A stretch of 64,000 nt of DNA, from NCBI GenBank assembly GCA_964019165.1, contig OZ025271.1:10177775-10241774 (forward strand), read 5' to 3'. Source of the stretch: Mastigias papua. Lineage: Eukaryota; Cnidaria; Scyphozoa; Rhizostomeae; Mastigiidae. A program made the translations under genes and the position numbers. The notes beneath the pieces are model-generated. The model searched no databases and was not told the DNA's origin. It saw only the letters and a list, made by a program, of their open reading frames with translations. Shown one piece after another: positions 37,840 to 51,489 of the stretch; within the stretch, counting starts at the first letter, position 1; each line of letters starts with the position of its first letter.

Positions 37840-38015
37840 TCAATCAATAAATCAATCAATCAACCAGTCAATCAGTCAATCAATTCATCGATCAATCAAT
37901 TAATCAACCAGTCAATCAATCAATCATTCAACCAATCTATCAATCAATCAACCAATCAATCATGAGTCAATCAATCAATCTATCAAATAAAATTTAACCA
38001 TCATCATCATCATCA
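37840..38015. repeat. (CAAT)n-like microsatellite
   Basis: Imperfect CAAT/CAAC/CAGT tetranucleotide repeats over about 145 bases, followed by a short CAT trinucleotide run at 37999-38014. Confidence 0.9.
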
Positions 38016-38296
38016 CTATTACCCTGAATTTCTCATACTGATAATGAATCCTGGAATGGATCCGTAAGGTTTTCACTTCGCAAATACGTTACCAGTTTTT
38101 GTTCAAATGTACGTGTCGCAGTGTTGTCGTACTGAATATTACAATGAAATTAAATAACCATAACTCTTTCTCGTCGTTCTTGTTAAAAACTTTATCGTAA
38201 AGCTGTGTTTCCTTACCAGTGTACCCTTATTATGGTCATCATCGTCGTCATCATTGCTTAAACAGTCACATCAAGCAACAAGTTCAATCAACTTAC

Positions 38297-38341
38297 CACT
38301 ACTATTCCATCAATCTCGAGTTCCATGCCACATTGCACTAT
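38297..38341 (-). CDS. Probable exon 6 of the NACHT gene, 45 nt
   Basis: On the minus strand it is bounded by TTATTCTTATAG and GTAAGT and has phase 0 at both ends, which fits the phase-0 donor of exon 5. It encodes IVQCGMELEIDGIVV. Joined to exon 5 the text reads smoothly from the Leu-rich C-terminus (LDIYKC...HKWAMR) into VQCGMELEID. Alternatively a chance pairing of splice sites; no conservation test was possible. Confidence 0.5.
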
Positions 38342-41300
38342 CTATAAGAATAAACAAACAGGTGACTTCTTTGACATTCAAAAGCAATACATCGGCGTCA
38401 TTATGCTGGAAATTAGAGCCAAGGCTACTTTTCAGTTCAATTTCATTTTCACTCAATGACAAGATACAGTTCCTTGGTCCCCGCATGAAACTTGATATTG
38501 CTCTTTCTGCTGGGACTATATCAACATCCACCATAAAACTACTTTCCCAAAACAAACTAGATCACCCACTTTCAGTAATAATTGGAATAAGCAATATATA
38601 TCATAATGCGTAATATGTTTTAACCTGGTTTAATTTGACCAACACTCAAGGGAAACAAGAGAGTTGAAAATCAAAAAAGACATTTATTGAATTTCTAGCT
38701 CAACCCAAAACCTTTAAAGTGGGTGAATATTTTTAATAAAGCAGTGCTAAATTTCACAATTTAAATTTCATAAAATTAAAGTAATAATCAATGGAATTAG
38801 GAGTTGCAAAATATGCCAAAGTGATTCGATCAAATATTAAAAGGCTTCAAGTACATCATTTGGAACAGCGAGAAGCCTGCGCCTGTGCCTACTGAAAGAA
38901 TCGCAAATTTATTTATCGTTATATTATTTTCATCATATTTGGGCAACATTTTGTGCAAAATCAGTATCTGCTTATCACAAGAACAGAACGATATTCCTGA
39001 CCAAGCTGGCCTGTCCACGGTCATTATTTTCACTAATATATTTGCGAGTCCAGTTGCCCAGTAGCCATTAAAAGCGACTCAATAAATTTCAAAATATGCA
39101 GTCACTAGTGGGCCAAGTGCCATTCCATAAAAAACTCGTCACATTGATTTTTCACACTTTGTGCTCTGCTTGTGATCTACTCAAGAAAATCAACAACATG
39201 AGTTTCAATTGCTGCGAAGGGGAATTAAACGTCGCCACTTTGTGGTTAAACTTTGTGCGACCTGTAAACGGGGCTGATAAACAACAACTGTCTTAGTGGA
39301 GACCATCTGATTTATGTTATCAGTAGTGACATAGCCATGAGGGGATTGAACCCTCTACTTTTCCGTGAGATCTGTATAGAACGTTATAAGAAACATGAGG
39401 AAGAGAGGAGGCTAAACAGATTGCTTTGTTGAGTGATGTAATATGACTGACTAAGAGAATGCCCAACGAAAAACGCCTCATTAAGAACTCAACGTTTATG
39501 AAGAAAATGAAATAGAAGAGAGAAGATGGAATCAGCTTTGTTATCCACAATTACTCTTCTTGTTCCAAAGAGTAATCTAGACAGGCTCCTATCTCAGCTT
39601 TCATACGATCATCTGGATCAATGCGACTCTTTCTGCGACAATAGAATCTTTCGAAAAATGTCACAGGAAAGTTACAATTATTAATAGTTAGTTACGAGCT
39701 AAAACAAATTAAGAGCAGCAATTTGAATGAAAATCCTAAAGTAATCAGCAATAAAGGAAAACTTTCCCTCTCCATCGAGTTGTGACTTTTTGAACACTAG
39801 CTTGCAATTGAACTAAAAATTATGCTGATATGTTATTATATTTAATATGCAATGATGAATATAAAAGTGGTGCCTCTTTCTTTCTTTGATGTGAATTAAC
39901 ATTCTAGAGTGTTTGTGAGAATATAAGTGTAAAATACTGTCCCGTTTAACAAGAAAGGCATGTACTTGTTCTTGCAACAGTCTGGAAGATTTTGTCTACA
40001 ACAGTTTTCCAGCCTATTCCCTAAGTACCCTAAATTCTATTGGAACCGCAAATAAATGCATGAAAGAAATTAAAAACCACAACTTCTCAACACCTATTTG
40101 CCTGTAGCCCTAGGGGTACAAAAGACGACCATGTACCATGCTATCGACTTTGATTATCTATTAAATATTGGCCTAGCAATTAATATTTCTTATTAAAGTT
40201 AATCGCACTTAACAGTGGGAAAGATTATTGATTAAAGTGTTTCTTTAGCTGCCATTTTGTCCTTTCCTTACTAATCTGACATGAATGTGAGAGCATGGAT
40301 TTTACGTAATAATTAAAATATACGCCTGAATTTTCGGGAAAAGACCCATTTGTACCCAAATTTCCAATGGGTGTGTACAACTCGTACAAAAGTGTACGGG
40401 AAGTTAGTGATGGTATATGATTTTCTATGACTAAATATGATGTCACGATTTCCACTATTTTGGTGACTTTGCTGTGAGTTTTGTTATCCTTTCTTATTCA
40501 TTATTGTAACATTTGTGATTTTTTGCAAATTTGACGAGCATTTTCTGAGTGATATGTAATGGAAATGGGCAAGTTGATGAATGGCCAGAGCACAACTCAT
40601 CTGGCAACTTAAAGCAGTTCTTTAGGTTTTCAATGCAGCTTGATCCAAAACACCCATGGACCTGAATGGGTTGAAAAGAATAACATGATTACATATGCAG
40701 AACCAAACTATGTCTCATTAGAGGTTCAGCTCAAATGGGCCAAAAGAAATGTCACAAAGTACGAGCGTCTCCAAATGCTATTGTGAAGCCAATGGCTTTA
40801 CATACACACTCTCATTTTTCCACAGCGTTCCTCGTTTTCAAATATTCATCGAAAGACAAAGATCCAAATGAAAATGAATATATATCCTTCCGATAAACTT
40901 TGTCATTGCGCAACACAGTGTCTCTTGAAACTCAATATGTTTTTTGACAAAAGTATTGCCTATGTAAAATTACACAGGGCACATGTAATGTTGATTGTAA
41001 ATACGAAACTTAGGGACATATTGTCGATAGATTATAGTAGCAATGCTTGAAAAATCTGCTTTCATTTCGTAAATGGTTATTTTTTGAAACTACAGTAACT
41101 AGCACAATTTCCCACAAGTTTTCTCAATCACTAAATAAAAAAACATCAGCACAATTATGATCGGAATTAGAGCCTACGCTACTTTCCCCCCATTTTCCCT
41201 CACCGAATCACGCAATCAAGGCAAATCTATGAGAGTTGAGAGTCTGCTTTTGAGATGTGCAGTTGTTGTGAAAGCGCTCGTAGGACAATACTGCAATAAA

Positions 41301-43246
41301 AATAACTATTTATTGTGAAATTCAGATAAAAATTAACTGCATTCAACATGCAGGTGGTAAATGGCACTATTTGACAACAATTGTGATTTCATTCGTGCAC
41401 ACAACGTGCATTTGCGGAAGTTAACTCCAACTAAACATGAAACGGGGAATTGAAGGATTGGGGCCTATCAAGAAATAACAGAAGTAAAATTCCCAAAGAA
41501 ACCTTGAATAAAACCGGCCAACTTTGCCATGTACTTATTTACTCTCAGCAGATAACTTAGAGAAAGGGATATTTACACTTGATGATAGTGAAATTACTTG
41601 TTTACAGAAGGAATTTGCTACATTGAATCCTAAGTAATGGAGTGCTATGTGTTGAAAATTCTGCGTTTGTTGTATTACAACTTTTCTTTAGCTCAAAAAC
41701 ATTTACACATGTTTCCATTGAGGGCAATTGTATTTCAGAAACGAATATTGTATTGCTGTTTGTATATTTGGAAATAATTGATGTTCCCAAATTTATTTGC
41801 ATTGCATTCAATATGGATTTATTATTGCTGTTTATATATATTGGAAATATTCATATACACAAAGCATATCAAGGAGATGTAAGTTTTGAATTAATATTGT
41901 TTTTCATTTTTCATTTAATATTGCTTTCTTGCATATCATGTATAGTAAGGCTGTAGAGTAGTTAAGTGGTGACGTCAAGACCATCCGTTTTAAGATTTTC
42001 ACATTTTGACCATATACGGCTTTAAAGTGAGATCGAACGTGATTGGTCGAATAGCTCAGCCCTTAGTTACATGGTGGCAACCTGTGGGGTGATGTATGTG
42101 GACGTTCCGTTGTATCACTCTATGGAAAATCGCTGTTATCAAGCTATTTTATCAACTCAGAGCCAAAATATAATTTTATCTGTTTTCATAGTCGTTTTGA
42201 CGTCACCTTTTGGTGTTTAGACTTGTTTGTGTCGATATTTATAACGTCGACAAACGTTGATTCTGCGATTTTAAGTAGCGTTGGCCTACGGGATATCATG
42301 CCCTTGACTATAGATCACTGCAACTTTGGGAACTTGTTTATTGTCGTAAATGCCTTTAAATGCCAAATTTTATTGATATAGAACTACTAAGTCAATCCTA
42401 CATCAGTGATGTAAGTTTGAGGCCTGGGGCCGAGTCCCCTCTTCTAAAAATAGAAAATAGGTGATTTACAGCCGTGATTTTTATTTTATCATGTAATGCG
42501 CATCAGAATGAAATACCAAAGAATACCAAATTTCAACGACATGGAGCAATTGCATCGGTCCCAAATCAGTGTTATAACTGGGAGGCCTGGGAATGAGGTA
42601 TATGCTCTAAAAATAGCTTTTGGGGGCATTTTTCAGCTTGGGTCTGTTTTGCATCGTTTTCGACGGCCAAAACTACATAAGGTGTGAAGTTTTCATACTG
42701 GTATCAAATTTTGCACGATGGTTGTGTAATTTTCCTTTAACAGACCGGACTAAAGTTGGATGTTTGATGTGAAAATATATTAATCTATTGAAAAAAGCAG
42801 GTATTGTTTTGACAAATTGATAAATATAGTCATTAAGAATATTGTCTAATTTTATACATTGACAAAATAGTTCTTCTGAGTTTTGCTCAAGATCACTTGA
42901 TTGTTGGATGTAAGTATTGCCCAAACTCAAGAACAAAAATCACCTTATAACTCTTGTGCTATTTTAAGTTCTACTTTGTCAATAATCACCTTACTTAAAA
43001 TTACACATAAAATAAAATCCAAACAATTGAAGGCAAAAGTTGTTATTTTCTAATAAACCATTTAAATGCTAAACAAACATAATATGAGACTGCATTTCTC
43101 TTCTCTGAAACATTTGAATGGCAATGGTTATAACATTATCAAATTACTAATTTTCACATATATAGTATACAATTTGCATTTAAATTGCTAAGATGGTAAT
43201 TTATGAATTAGTAAATAACAAATAATTAATTAATAAATCATCTTAC
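38342..43246. other. Intron-sized stretch downstream of the NACHT exon
   Basis: No leucine-rich-repeat exon or other domain was found on either strand. Frames at 40225, 41642 and 42496 show nothing recognisable. Confidence 0.35.
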
Positions 43247-45303
43247 CCTCATCGCCCATTTATGACTCATTCTAGTACTGCATTTGTATATGTCCAATCT
43301 CTTAGTCTTTATATCTCCCTTCCGTTGTCTTTCATCAATCATCTCCACCATCCTCTCCCACCATTCAATATTTATGTCCAGTTCCCATAACCCAAACCTT
43401 TCGCATGACATCCCCCAATCGCACACTTTCACAAAACTGTTAATTGTCTTCAATTGACATTGGTCTATGTGCAGCCATTTCAATTGCTGATCATTTGAAC
43501 AGCAGTCATTCACTTCATCGTCCATTAACTCGCATTCTGTTAGTTCTACCCTTCCACAATATCCATTCCGATCTCCTCCTTTGAACTTTTCTCGGATGGC
43601 ATTCACAGTTGTTTTCATTCCGCCTAACTTGATGCCATTCCAACCAATGCGAAAACGCTCATTCACAGCAATCATGTCCAATTGTTGAAATGTTGACACA
43701 GAGATTTGCCCAAACTGAACATTTGCGAATGCCATTCGAATATCGTCCTCCTTCCATCCGCAACTTTCCAAGTGTCTAGAAATCAGAAAAATATTACATG
43801 TTGTTAGTTCATTTGACACAAACCCATTGCCATGACATGTTCTAATAATTGACTTAATAAACTCCTTATCATTAAAATTCTTATTTAAAAAAAAAGTAAT
43901 AACTTCAAATGATCTACTTAATTTTGTAATATCGTTCAACCCACACTCATTTAGCAAGTCAATTACATCAGCTAATAATTGTTTCTCATTTACTTCTTGT
44001 TTTAATCCAACAACATTCTTTAACATTTCCTCTATTATTCCTTCATATGAAAATCCTGACAATAAACGACATACAAATGAGACAACGTCAATAAACCCTT
44101 TTTCCAAATTGTCCTTGATAATTTCCATTAAATTTTCCATGTCTTGTTTACATATGTAAAGGGCTGAGAGAAATTCCATCAGTGATAAATGTTTAAATTG
44201 ATACTTCTCTGTAATGTTGTCTGACACATCAACAAAAAGACTTGCAACAAATTCCTTGTCCTTTCCAATGTTACCCAGAAGTGATGTAATGTTTCCTTCA
44301 AAAATTATTTTGTTCTCTGTTAGTAAATTGTGGCAAACTTCACTTAGTGTTAATAGTGTTTGTGAAAACTCCTTGAAAATATCTGAAGCCATCTTTCTAC
44401 TTGAATCAACTTTGTCAGCATGTTGTTTTAGCAATAGAAAAACAGTCCAGCAATATAACTCAGTACTGTTTGAAATTTCTTGACCTTTCAATAAAATTGC
44501 AATGCAACATAATGTATTTAAGAACTGTGGCACATGAATGATTGGAACATTTGATACACATTTTGCTTTGTTTATATCAAAAATATGATCTTCACTTTTA
44601 GAGAACTTTTCTACATATTTATTGATCTGCTCATCAGTGAGTCCTTGGATTTCAACAGTTAATAAACATCCTACATCATGGTAGCTATTTAGTTTGAATT
44701 CAATGTGGGGTCTCCCAGTTAGTATAACTTTAGACATGGGATAAATCTTACGGCTCAGAAGTTGCCCAATGATTGAATCTTTTTCAGTTATGTCAAAGAG
44801 TTCATCAAGGCCATCTACTATAACCAAGACCCCTTCACCATCTCCCAAATCGCAGTTAACTTTACTTTTTAGGAATTCACCAAGGAGTTCATGTTTCTCC
44901 ATCTTGGCCCCTTCATGGCCCTTGAAGTAATTCAAGTCTCTACATTCAAACATGACACACATTTTAAAGTTTTGATAAATGTCGCCATTTGCCCACCCAT
45001 AAGCCAACTGTTTTGCAAGAACAGACTTTCCCATTCTGGCAATTCCACGAATAAAAGTCACACGGTGTTTGTCATCAATCAAGTTAGATGTATCAATAGC
45101 ATCACCTGCGGCATCTTTAAGATTATCCAAATACCTCTTTGCTTCATCTCTGAAATCACTTTCTGGTGATGAGCATCGGCTTATCTTTAACTTTACGGCA
45201 AAGTCAGAGACATCTACTTCTTTCAGCATTATTCGGTTGTTTTCATCCACTTAATGAATTTCATGCGTCTTATGAAGTGCCTGGTAGATCTTCTTTATTT
45301 TAT
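43247..45303 (-). pseudogene. NACHT-domain exon (exon 5), with an in-frame stop near its start
   Basis: The exon starts after the acceptor ATTCATCTCGTAG (phase 1) and ends at AGG before GTAAGA (phase 0). After DKIKKIYQALHKTHEIH a TAA (45253-45251) interrupts; the next 667 codons are open. NACHT features follow: Walker A GIARMGKS (consensus Gly replaced by Arg, codon 45037-45035), an acidic/hydrophobic Walker B VLVIVDGLDEL, and sensor-1-like KVILTGRP. A helical middle and a Leu/Cys-rich tail (VELTECELMDDEV, LKWLHIDQCQL, LDIYKC) look like degenerate leucine-rich repeats. NACHT ATPases of this type act as oligomerising innate immune sensors in the cytosol. The stop and the Walker A change suggest loss of function, although an ATG at 45229 could start a separate product. 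Confidence 0.88.
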
Positions 45304-46080
<777 letters not shown>

Positions 46081-46085
46081 ATGTT

Positions 46086-46796
46086 TATATATTTAACTAC
46101 ATGGGTTCGTGGAACTACATGGGTTCTTTGTATATGTTTCTGAGGAAGGACATCATGGGTTCGTGGAAGACATTCGTGTCACTGATATTGATAAACTATT
46201 TGGGAGGGATAGGACATGTGAAAGTTTCTGGCAACGTAAGCTGGACACTTTCACACCCCGGGGTCTTAAAGTTAAGGAAGTAGACGCATAAGATAATTAT
46301 TTATTTGAGTGGGCTGGTTTATTCTTACATCATCACTATTTATTCTCCTCTTTTTATTTTACGTCATGGTTTCTACTTTCATTTAGTTATGCTTGTCTAT
46401 AATAGTATTTATGTCGCACCTTTCCTTATGATATCTCCCTCCTCTCAATATCGTTCTTTCTAGGTCATATTGGGTTTCCTTTTAATTTTGTGTTACTTCA
46501 CACCCACTTTGTTCTCGCATGGCTTTCTTTCTACCCCCTTGGGACGGTAGGTATCAGCTTCTCCAACACCCTTTTCACTTATGCTAAATATAATTCCCCT
46601 TACATTCAACTTCAAGTGCTATCCATTGTAAATCCAGTTTCATTGTGTAAAATGCTCTATTGTCGTAAGTTAATTAGATATTTTTCTTTTGTTTTTATCG
46701 TTATATATACGCTGTATGTACCGGGAATGTTATAACTGATGAAGGCTTGTGCCGAACCGTTTTAAAAGTTGGAATTGTTTCTTGAGGGTCTGTGTG
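46086..46796 (+). pseudogene. Penelope-like element fragment, family 1
   Basis: The start encodes the end of the GIY-YIG endonuclease region: [20 protein letters not shown], then [20 protein letters not shown] and a stop at 46289. It parallels NHHGFLEDVSFQIIDRVFG...EGFWQFRLQSFIPEGLNV of the copy at 47486 but is a different family. The 3' untranslated part runs to about 46796 and holds a hammerhead-like core at 46736-46757. Reverse transcriptase and most of the endonuclease are missing, so it is a 5'-truncated insertion between (TA)n tracts. Confidence 0.78.
46736..46757 (+). ncRNA. Hammerhead-ribozyme-like core, family 1
   Basis: CTGATGA, a 3-bp stem GGC/GCC with a TTGT loop, then GAAC where an active core needs GAAA. 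Penelope-like elements are known to carry minimal hammerhead ribozymes near their ends; the changed base suggests this copy is inactive. Confidence 0.5.

Positions 46797-46826
<30 letters not shown>
46797..46826. repeat. (TA)n tract
   Basis: Short TA repeat between the family 1 Penelope fragment and the tRNA-like hairpin element. Confidence 0.9.
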
Positions 46827-46828
<2 letters not shown>

Positions 46829-46968
46829 CTAAGTCATGAGTGGGCTCCAGTGCCTGGATGGCGCAATCGATTAGCACAGGAGTCTTCTGATCTAAACATC
46901 GTGAGTTCGAATCCGCACTAGGGCCAAAATAAATTTTCCAATTGTGGTAGCCCACTCATGACTTAGTA
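46827..46968 (+). mobile_element. tRNA-like sequence enclosed by 20-bp perfect inverted repeats
   Basis: TACTAAGTCATGAGTGGGCT (46827-46846) is perfectly complementary to 46949-46968. Between them, TGGCGCAATCGATTAGCA matches a tRNA box A and AGTTCGAATCC (46904-46914) a box B, with the spacing of a tRNA; an internal CTTCTGA resembles the anticodon loop of tRNA-Arg(UCU), but the anticodon and acceptor stems pair poorly. It looks like a tRNA-derived element rather than a working tRNA gene. It sits between (TA)n tracts next to two Penelope copies. Confidence 0.65.
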
Positions 46969-46996
46969 TTTACCTATGTCAGCCTTAGCCGAATTT

Positions 46997-47143
<147 letters not shown>

Positions 47144-47176
47144 ATAAACCACAAATATACTATCCTTTAAGTAAAC

Positions 47177-47199
47177 GTTTCGATCAGAATCTTCATCAG
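47177..47199 (-). ncRNA. Hammerhead-ribozyme-like core, family 2 (left copy)
   Basis: Minus-strand CTGATGA, stem GAT/ATC with a TCTG loop, GAAAC: all invariant core bases on this side are present. Stem III and the cleavage triplet downstream (a GTA about 20 bases on) are weakly paired, as in the minimal hammerheads reported for Penelope elements. Confidence 0.55.
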
Positions 47200-47485
47200 T
47201 ACTAAACTTACAATGACATTGGGCCTGCTTAAATTACCTACATAACAATGGGGTCACAATTGATATTACCTATGGGGGACCTACCTATTAACACCTCATG
47301 ATAAATTAAGAATACATTATATGGGGAGGGCCGAAGCTGTGAAGTAAGAAACAAAGGAGGATAATATAGAGCATATAAGGTGATACAAAGAGTGCGAGAA
47401 GTGTGAAGAAAAGAAGAATAGATGCTGGATAGACGCAAAATGGACAAAAGAAGCAATTAACGCTAGGAAAGTGCATAGGGGATTG

Positions 47486-48266
47486 CTAATGATCTGCATA
47501 TCTGACGTTAAGTCCCTCAGGTATAAAGCTCTGTAGTCTAAACTGCCAGAATCCCTCCTTATGTCTAGAAACTCCAAATACCCTATCTATAATTTGAAAA
47601 CTAACATCCTCTAAAAATCCATGATGGTTGGCTTCTGTAAAATGTCTAAACAACTCTGCCTGCGTCACTGCTACTCCACTAGAAAACTTCCTACTAGATG
47701 ACTTATAATTGTTAAACCTGGCTCTAAATGATGTAAAGGTGCTACCTACATACTGCTTGCCACATACTTTACAGCCTAATAAATACACTACCCCTGAAGA
47801 ATCGCAATTAAAATCACTATTTATATCATACTCCCTACCTGAAACATTACATCTAAACCCACTACCCTCTGACATATAACTGCAAACTTGACATCGCACT
47901 TTACCACACCTAAAACAACCCCTAACTCCTTCTGTCCGAATCTTAGGAAGCTTAGCTCTAACTAGATTATCCTTCAAATTTGGTGCCCGTCTGAAGACCA
48001 CAAGAGGCTGCTCTTTAAAGGCCATCCTGTGTTCTTCAGACGCTTCTAACATGGTATGGAGTTTCCTAATTATGCCCCTAAGCTCATTAAGTGCTGGATG
48101 GAATGTAACTACTAATGGAACCTGATCCTTTCTCTTGTTATTACATCTACCTTCCTGGTTAAAAAGTCTTTCTCTGTCTAAACTACTAGCACGAACTATC
48201 TGCTCCCTAACGAAATCCTCCTTATAACCCCTATCTACTAACCAACTCACTAACTCCTCTGACCTC
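47486..48266 (-). CDS. Penelope GIY-YIG endonuclease region, partial
   Basis: About 260 residues without a stop. They begin just after the reverse transcriptase/thumb region (SWLVDRGYKEDFVREQIVRA), include a Cys-rich segment CFRCGKVRCQVCSYM, and then the nuclease: GVVYLLGCKVCGKQYVGST with the GIY-YIG equivalents VYLL/QYVG, the Arg in SFRARFNNYK, and a distal Glu within HHGFLEDV. Penelope-like retroelements use this domain for target nicking. The open frame suggests a recent copy, but the N-terminal reverse transcriptase is missing, so it could not move alone. Confidence 0.85.
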
Positions 48267-48882
48267 TGTAGGTAGCACCTTTACATCATTTAGAGCCAGG
48301 TTTAACAATTATAAGTCATCTAGTAGGAAGTTTTCTAGTGGAGTAGCAGTGACGCAGGCAGAGTTGTTTAGACATTTTACAGAAGCCAACCATCATGGAT
48401 TTTTAGAGGATGTTAGTTTTCAAATTATAGATAGGGTATTTGGAGTTTCTAGACTTAAGGAGGGATTCTGGCAGTTTAGACTACAGAGCTTTATACCTGA
48501 GGGACTTAACGTCAGATATGCAGATCATTAGCAATCCCCTATGCACTTTCCTAGCGTTAATTGCTTCTTTTGTCCATTTTGCGTCTATCCAGCATCTATT
48601 CTTCTTTTCTTCACACTTCTCGCACTCTTTGTATCACCTTATATGCTCTATATTATCCTCCTTTGTTTCTTACTTCACAGCTTCGGCCCTCCCCATATAA
48701 TGTATTCTTAATTTATCATGAGGTGTTAATAGGTAGGTCCCCCATAGGTAATATCAATTGTGACCCCATTGTTATGTAGGTAATTTAAGCAGGCCCAATG
48801 TCATTGTAAGTTTAGTACTGATGAAGATTCTGATCGAAACGTTTACTTAAAGGATAGTATATTTGTGGTTTATTCTATTTAT
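48267..48882 (+). repeat. Inverted duplicate of the Penelope 3' part
   Basis: This 616-bp arm is the reverse complement of 47135-47750. Both arms have the same length and I noticed one base difference, which changes His to Leu in the C-terminal frame (FGVSRHKEG versus FGVSRLKEG) near 48450. It encodes the final 85 residues of the endonuclease and repeats the untranslated region and hammerhead-like core. Confidence 0.9.
48818..48840 (+). ncRNA. Hammerhead-ribozyme-like core, family 2 (right copy)
   Basis: Same core as the left copy: CTGATGA, GAT-TCTG-ATC, GAAAC. Flanking AGTA before and TATT after a GTA triplet could form a short stem I. Confidence 0.55.
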
Positions 48883-48921
48883 GTAATTTATATACGTTGT
48901 GGATGCGGCTTAGGGTTAGTT

Positions 48922-49134
<213 letters not shown>

Positions 49135-50875
49135 ATTCACATTGACAATTTGTTGTGTGTGGTATGATTGAGTCATAACCGTGTTATGACGTTTTTGGCT
49201 CTTCTAAGCTCCTGATACCTATTCTGCAGTCATTTACTACCAATGAATACACATTGAAGGATACATATTCGTTCGCTTATGAGGCCCCTAGAGTTGGAAA
49301 AAGACAATACAAGATATGTGGTTACATATGACTATAAAGATGGGATCACTAAACTGTGTACATCATTACTGTTTAATAGCGATGACATCATGACATATCA
49401 GTGGTGTATGCTGTAAGTCATTTTAATGTACCGCACTAAATGAGGCAGATGAAGACATCCAGACTGGTGTGGTGGCCATGTGGACCCATGTAGGGCCCCT
49501 TGAAACAATGGAAAGCAAATTCCATTCTATCCATCCACATGACCTATGTCACTATTTGTCAAAAGGAATAATATTACTACACACTGCCTCTTTGCATAAT
49601 AAAATGGTAAATTGAATAAATTATGCACTCTGTTATCAAATGACATCCAAAGATTCCGTTTACGCGCCCAACTGAATTAGATAAGTGATATGGATCCAAT
49701 TAGAATGACTTGGTGACCATGTGGAGCCGTTTAGGAGCCCTTGAAACATTGGAAAAAATATATTCTTCTCGTCCACATGGGCATAATTCACTGTTGTTCA
49801 CAAAGGTATGGTGATAATACACGCTGGCACTTTTCATAAAATTGGTAAATTGAACAACTTCTGGACTATATAACCAAACAACATTCAAATATTAAGTTAA
49901 GGCTCCCACTGAATTAGATAAGTGTATACCACATGTGTTGGTGCTTTATATTTGCGCAATACTACTAGTCTAGCCACCACTCAGTATATCATAAGCGACC
50001 ACTGGCGGGTTTATAACATGATTTAGCTAAATATGATACAATAATCAAATAGAGGGTAAATCTAGTACATATTTTGATTAGGTTGGAGGCTTTTGATTTA
50101 CCATTTCACTATTGCAGTACAGTGCGTCTTCATTCACTTGCTCTTCATCATATTTCATGAGAACTTTGCAAGACTGAATCATTTCTTGTTAAATATATCT
50201 GTCCTACAAATACTCATGATGATGCCATCTCCCAGATTCTAGATAAGCAATTCATTTCTACATGCAATGTTGCTAAGACTGTGCTTTGTACTTGTGACCC
50301 TTATGGGATAGTATAGTATCAAACTAATTGAGGACAGTAACGAAATTGGCGATCGTCATATCGAAGCTATAATTAGCCTCCATATATCAAATATTATCAA
50401 TACTTGTTTCCTGCAAGAGGCAGAATTTTGAACCATTATTGTTCTTTAATGATTTATCTGTTTACGAGCGTAAACAGCAATTGATGCTAACTTCAATGGC
50501 AAACTATTCTGCCACCGCCATTTTGTAAAGAGTCAAGACCACTCGGTGATTGGTAAAGAAGGAAACACTATCGTAAGGAACTTGTCATCTGTCGATGATC
50601 ATATGAACATTGATATACCCTTTAAGGTGCAAAGCAATTAAGAGAGATAAAGCGTAAGAATGTACATTCCCAAATATGGACGCTATTCTACTTAATTAGG
50701 AACAGTGTGTAATTACGGTCATACTGAACCGATTGGCGATCACGATGCTGGCTTTGATGATCGTTTTGATGATCACTACGATTACAATGGTTACAATCAT
50801 AATGGAAATGATGAGAAGGATTATGACGTCATGGAACGTAAATAACATGAGAAGGAAATGACCAGTACAACTCAC
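49135..50875. other. Intronic stretch, nothing recognised
   Basis: Part of the intron between exons 4 and 5. A phrase near 49460-49510 (GGCCATGTGGA, CCTTGAAACAATGGAAA) recurs diverged near 49710-49760, suggesting an old direct duplication of roughly 250 bp. No coding exon was found. Confidence 0.4.
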
Positions 50876-50899
50876 CTATGGCTTCTTGCGTAATGGGCT
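50876..50899 (-). CDS. Microexon (exon 4) of the HEPN-NACHT gene, 24 nt
   Basis: On the minus strand it is bounded by TTGTTTTTAG and GTGAGT and is phase 1 at both ends. It encodes EPITQEAI and links the coiled coil (VEANVS) to DKIKKIYQALH of the NACHT exon. The exact phase match on both sides and canonical sites support it despite the small size. Confidence 0.65.
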   Translation of the reverse strand, partial: SPLRKKP

Positions 50900-51489
50900 C
50901 TAAAAACAAAATTTTATTCAGATTAGATTATAGATATTTTATCAAGTATTATTTCCAGTAAGAAAGATATTGCTCATTAATATATTAAATCATACTATCA
51001 CACTATCACTTTGTATGCTCATTGCTTTTGTAGAATTCAGCATGTCATATAATTCAATTACACAACAATTGATATGATTGAGTTCTTCAAGTTAACAGTG
51101 CAGCAGCAATTTCATTAACTCAATTTATTTGTTTTCTCCTGATATAACACATTTATATATAAATATATATTTATACATATAAATCAATAAACCTGCTAAG
51201 GCAGTAAATAGGTTCGATCAAACACATCCCAGTCATTATCTACAGTCAAAAAAAAAATCAATAAAGTAAATGGAGGAGCCAAAGGACAGTGGCTCAGAGT
51301 AGTAACCATATCTCATTGTGCAGAGGATGCCTCTGAATTAGTATTAACTCTTAACTCTGATATCGATGAAAGTAGTAGCATATGCAAGGGGAGTATGGTT
51401 CAGCAGCTTCGACGAGTTCCTACCTATTTTTCCTTAGCATGGATTCCATAAGTTAAGCAATAGTTCGCTACCAGCTTTTACCAATTACT

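Noticed and set aside
44214..44483. Plus-strand frames opposite the NACHT exon
   Set aside because: Shadows of the strong minus-strand coding frame.
46859..46920. A functional tRNA-Arg gene
   Set aside because: Box A and B are good but anticodon and acceptor stems do not pair, and it lies inside an inverted-repeat unit.
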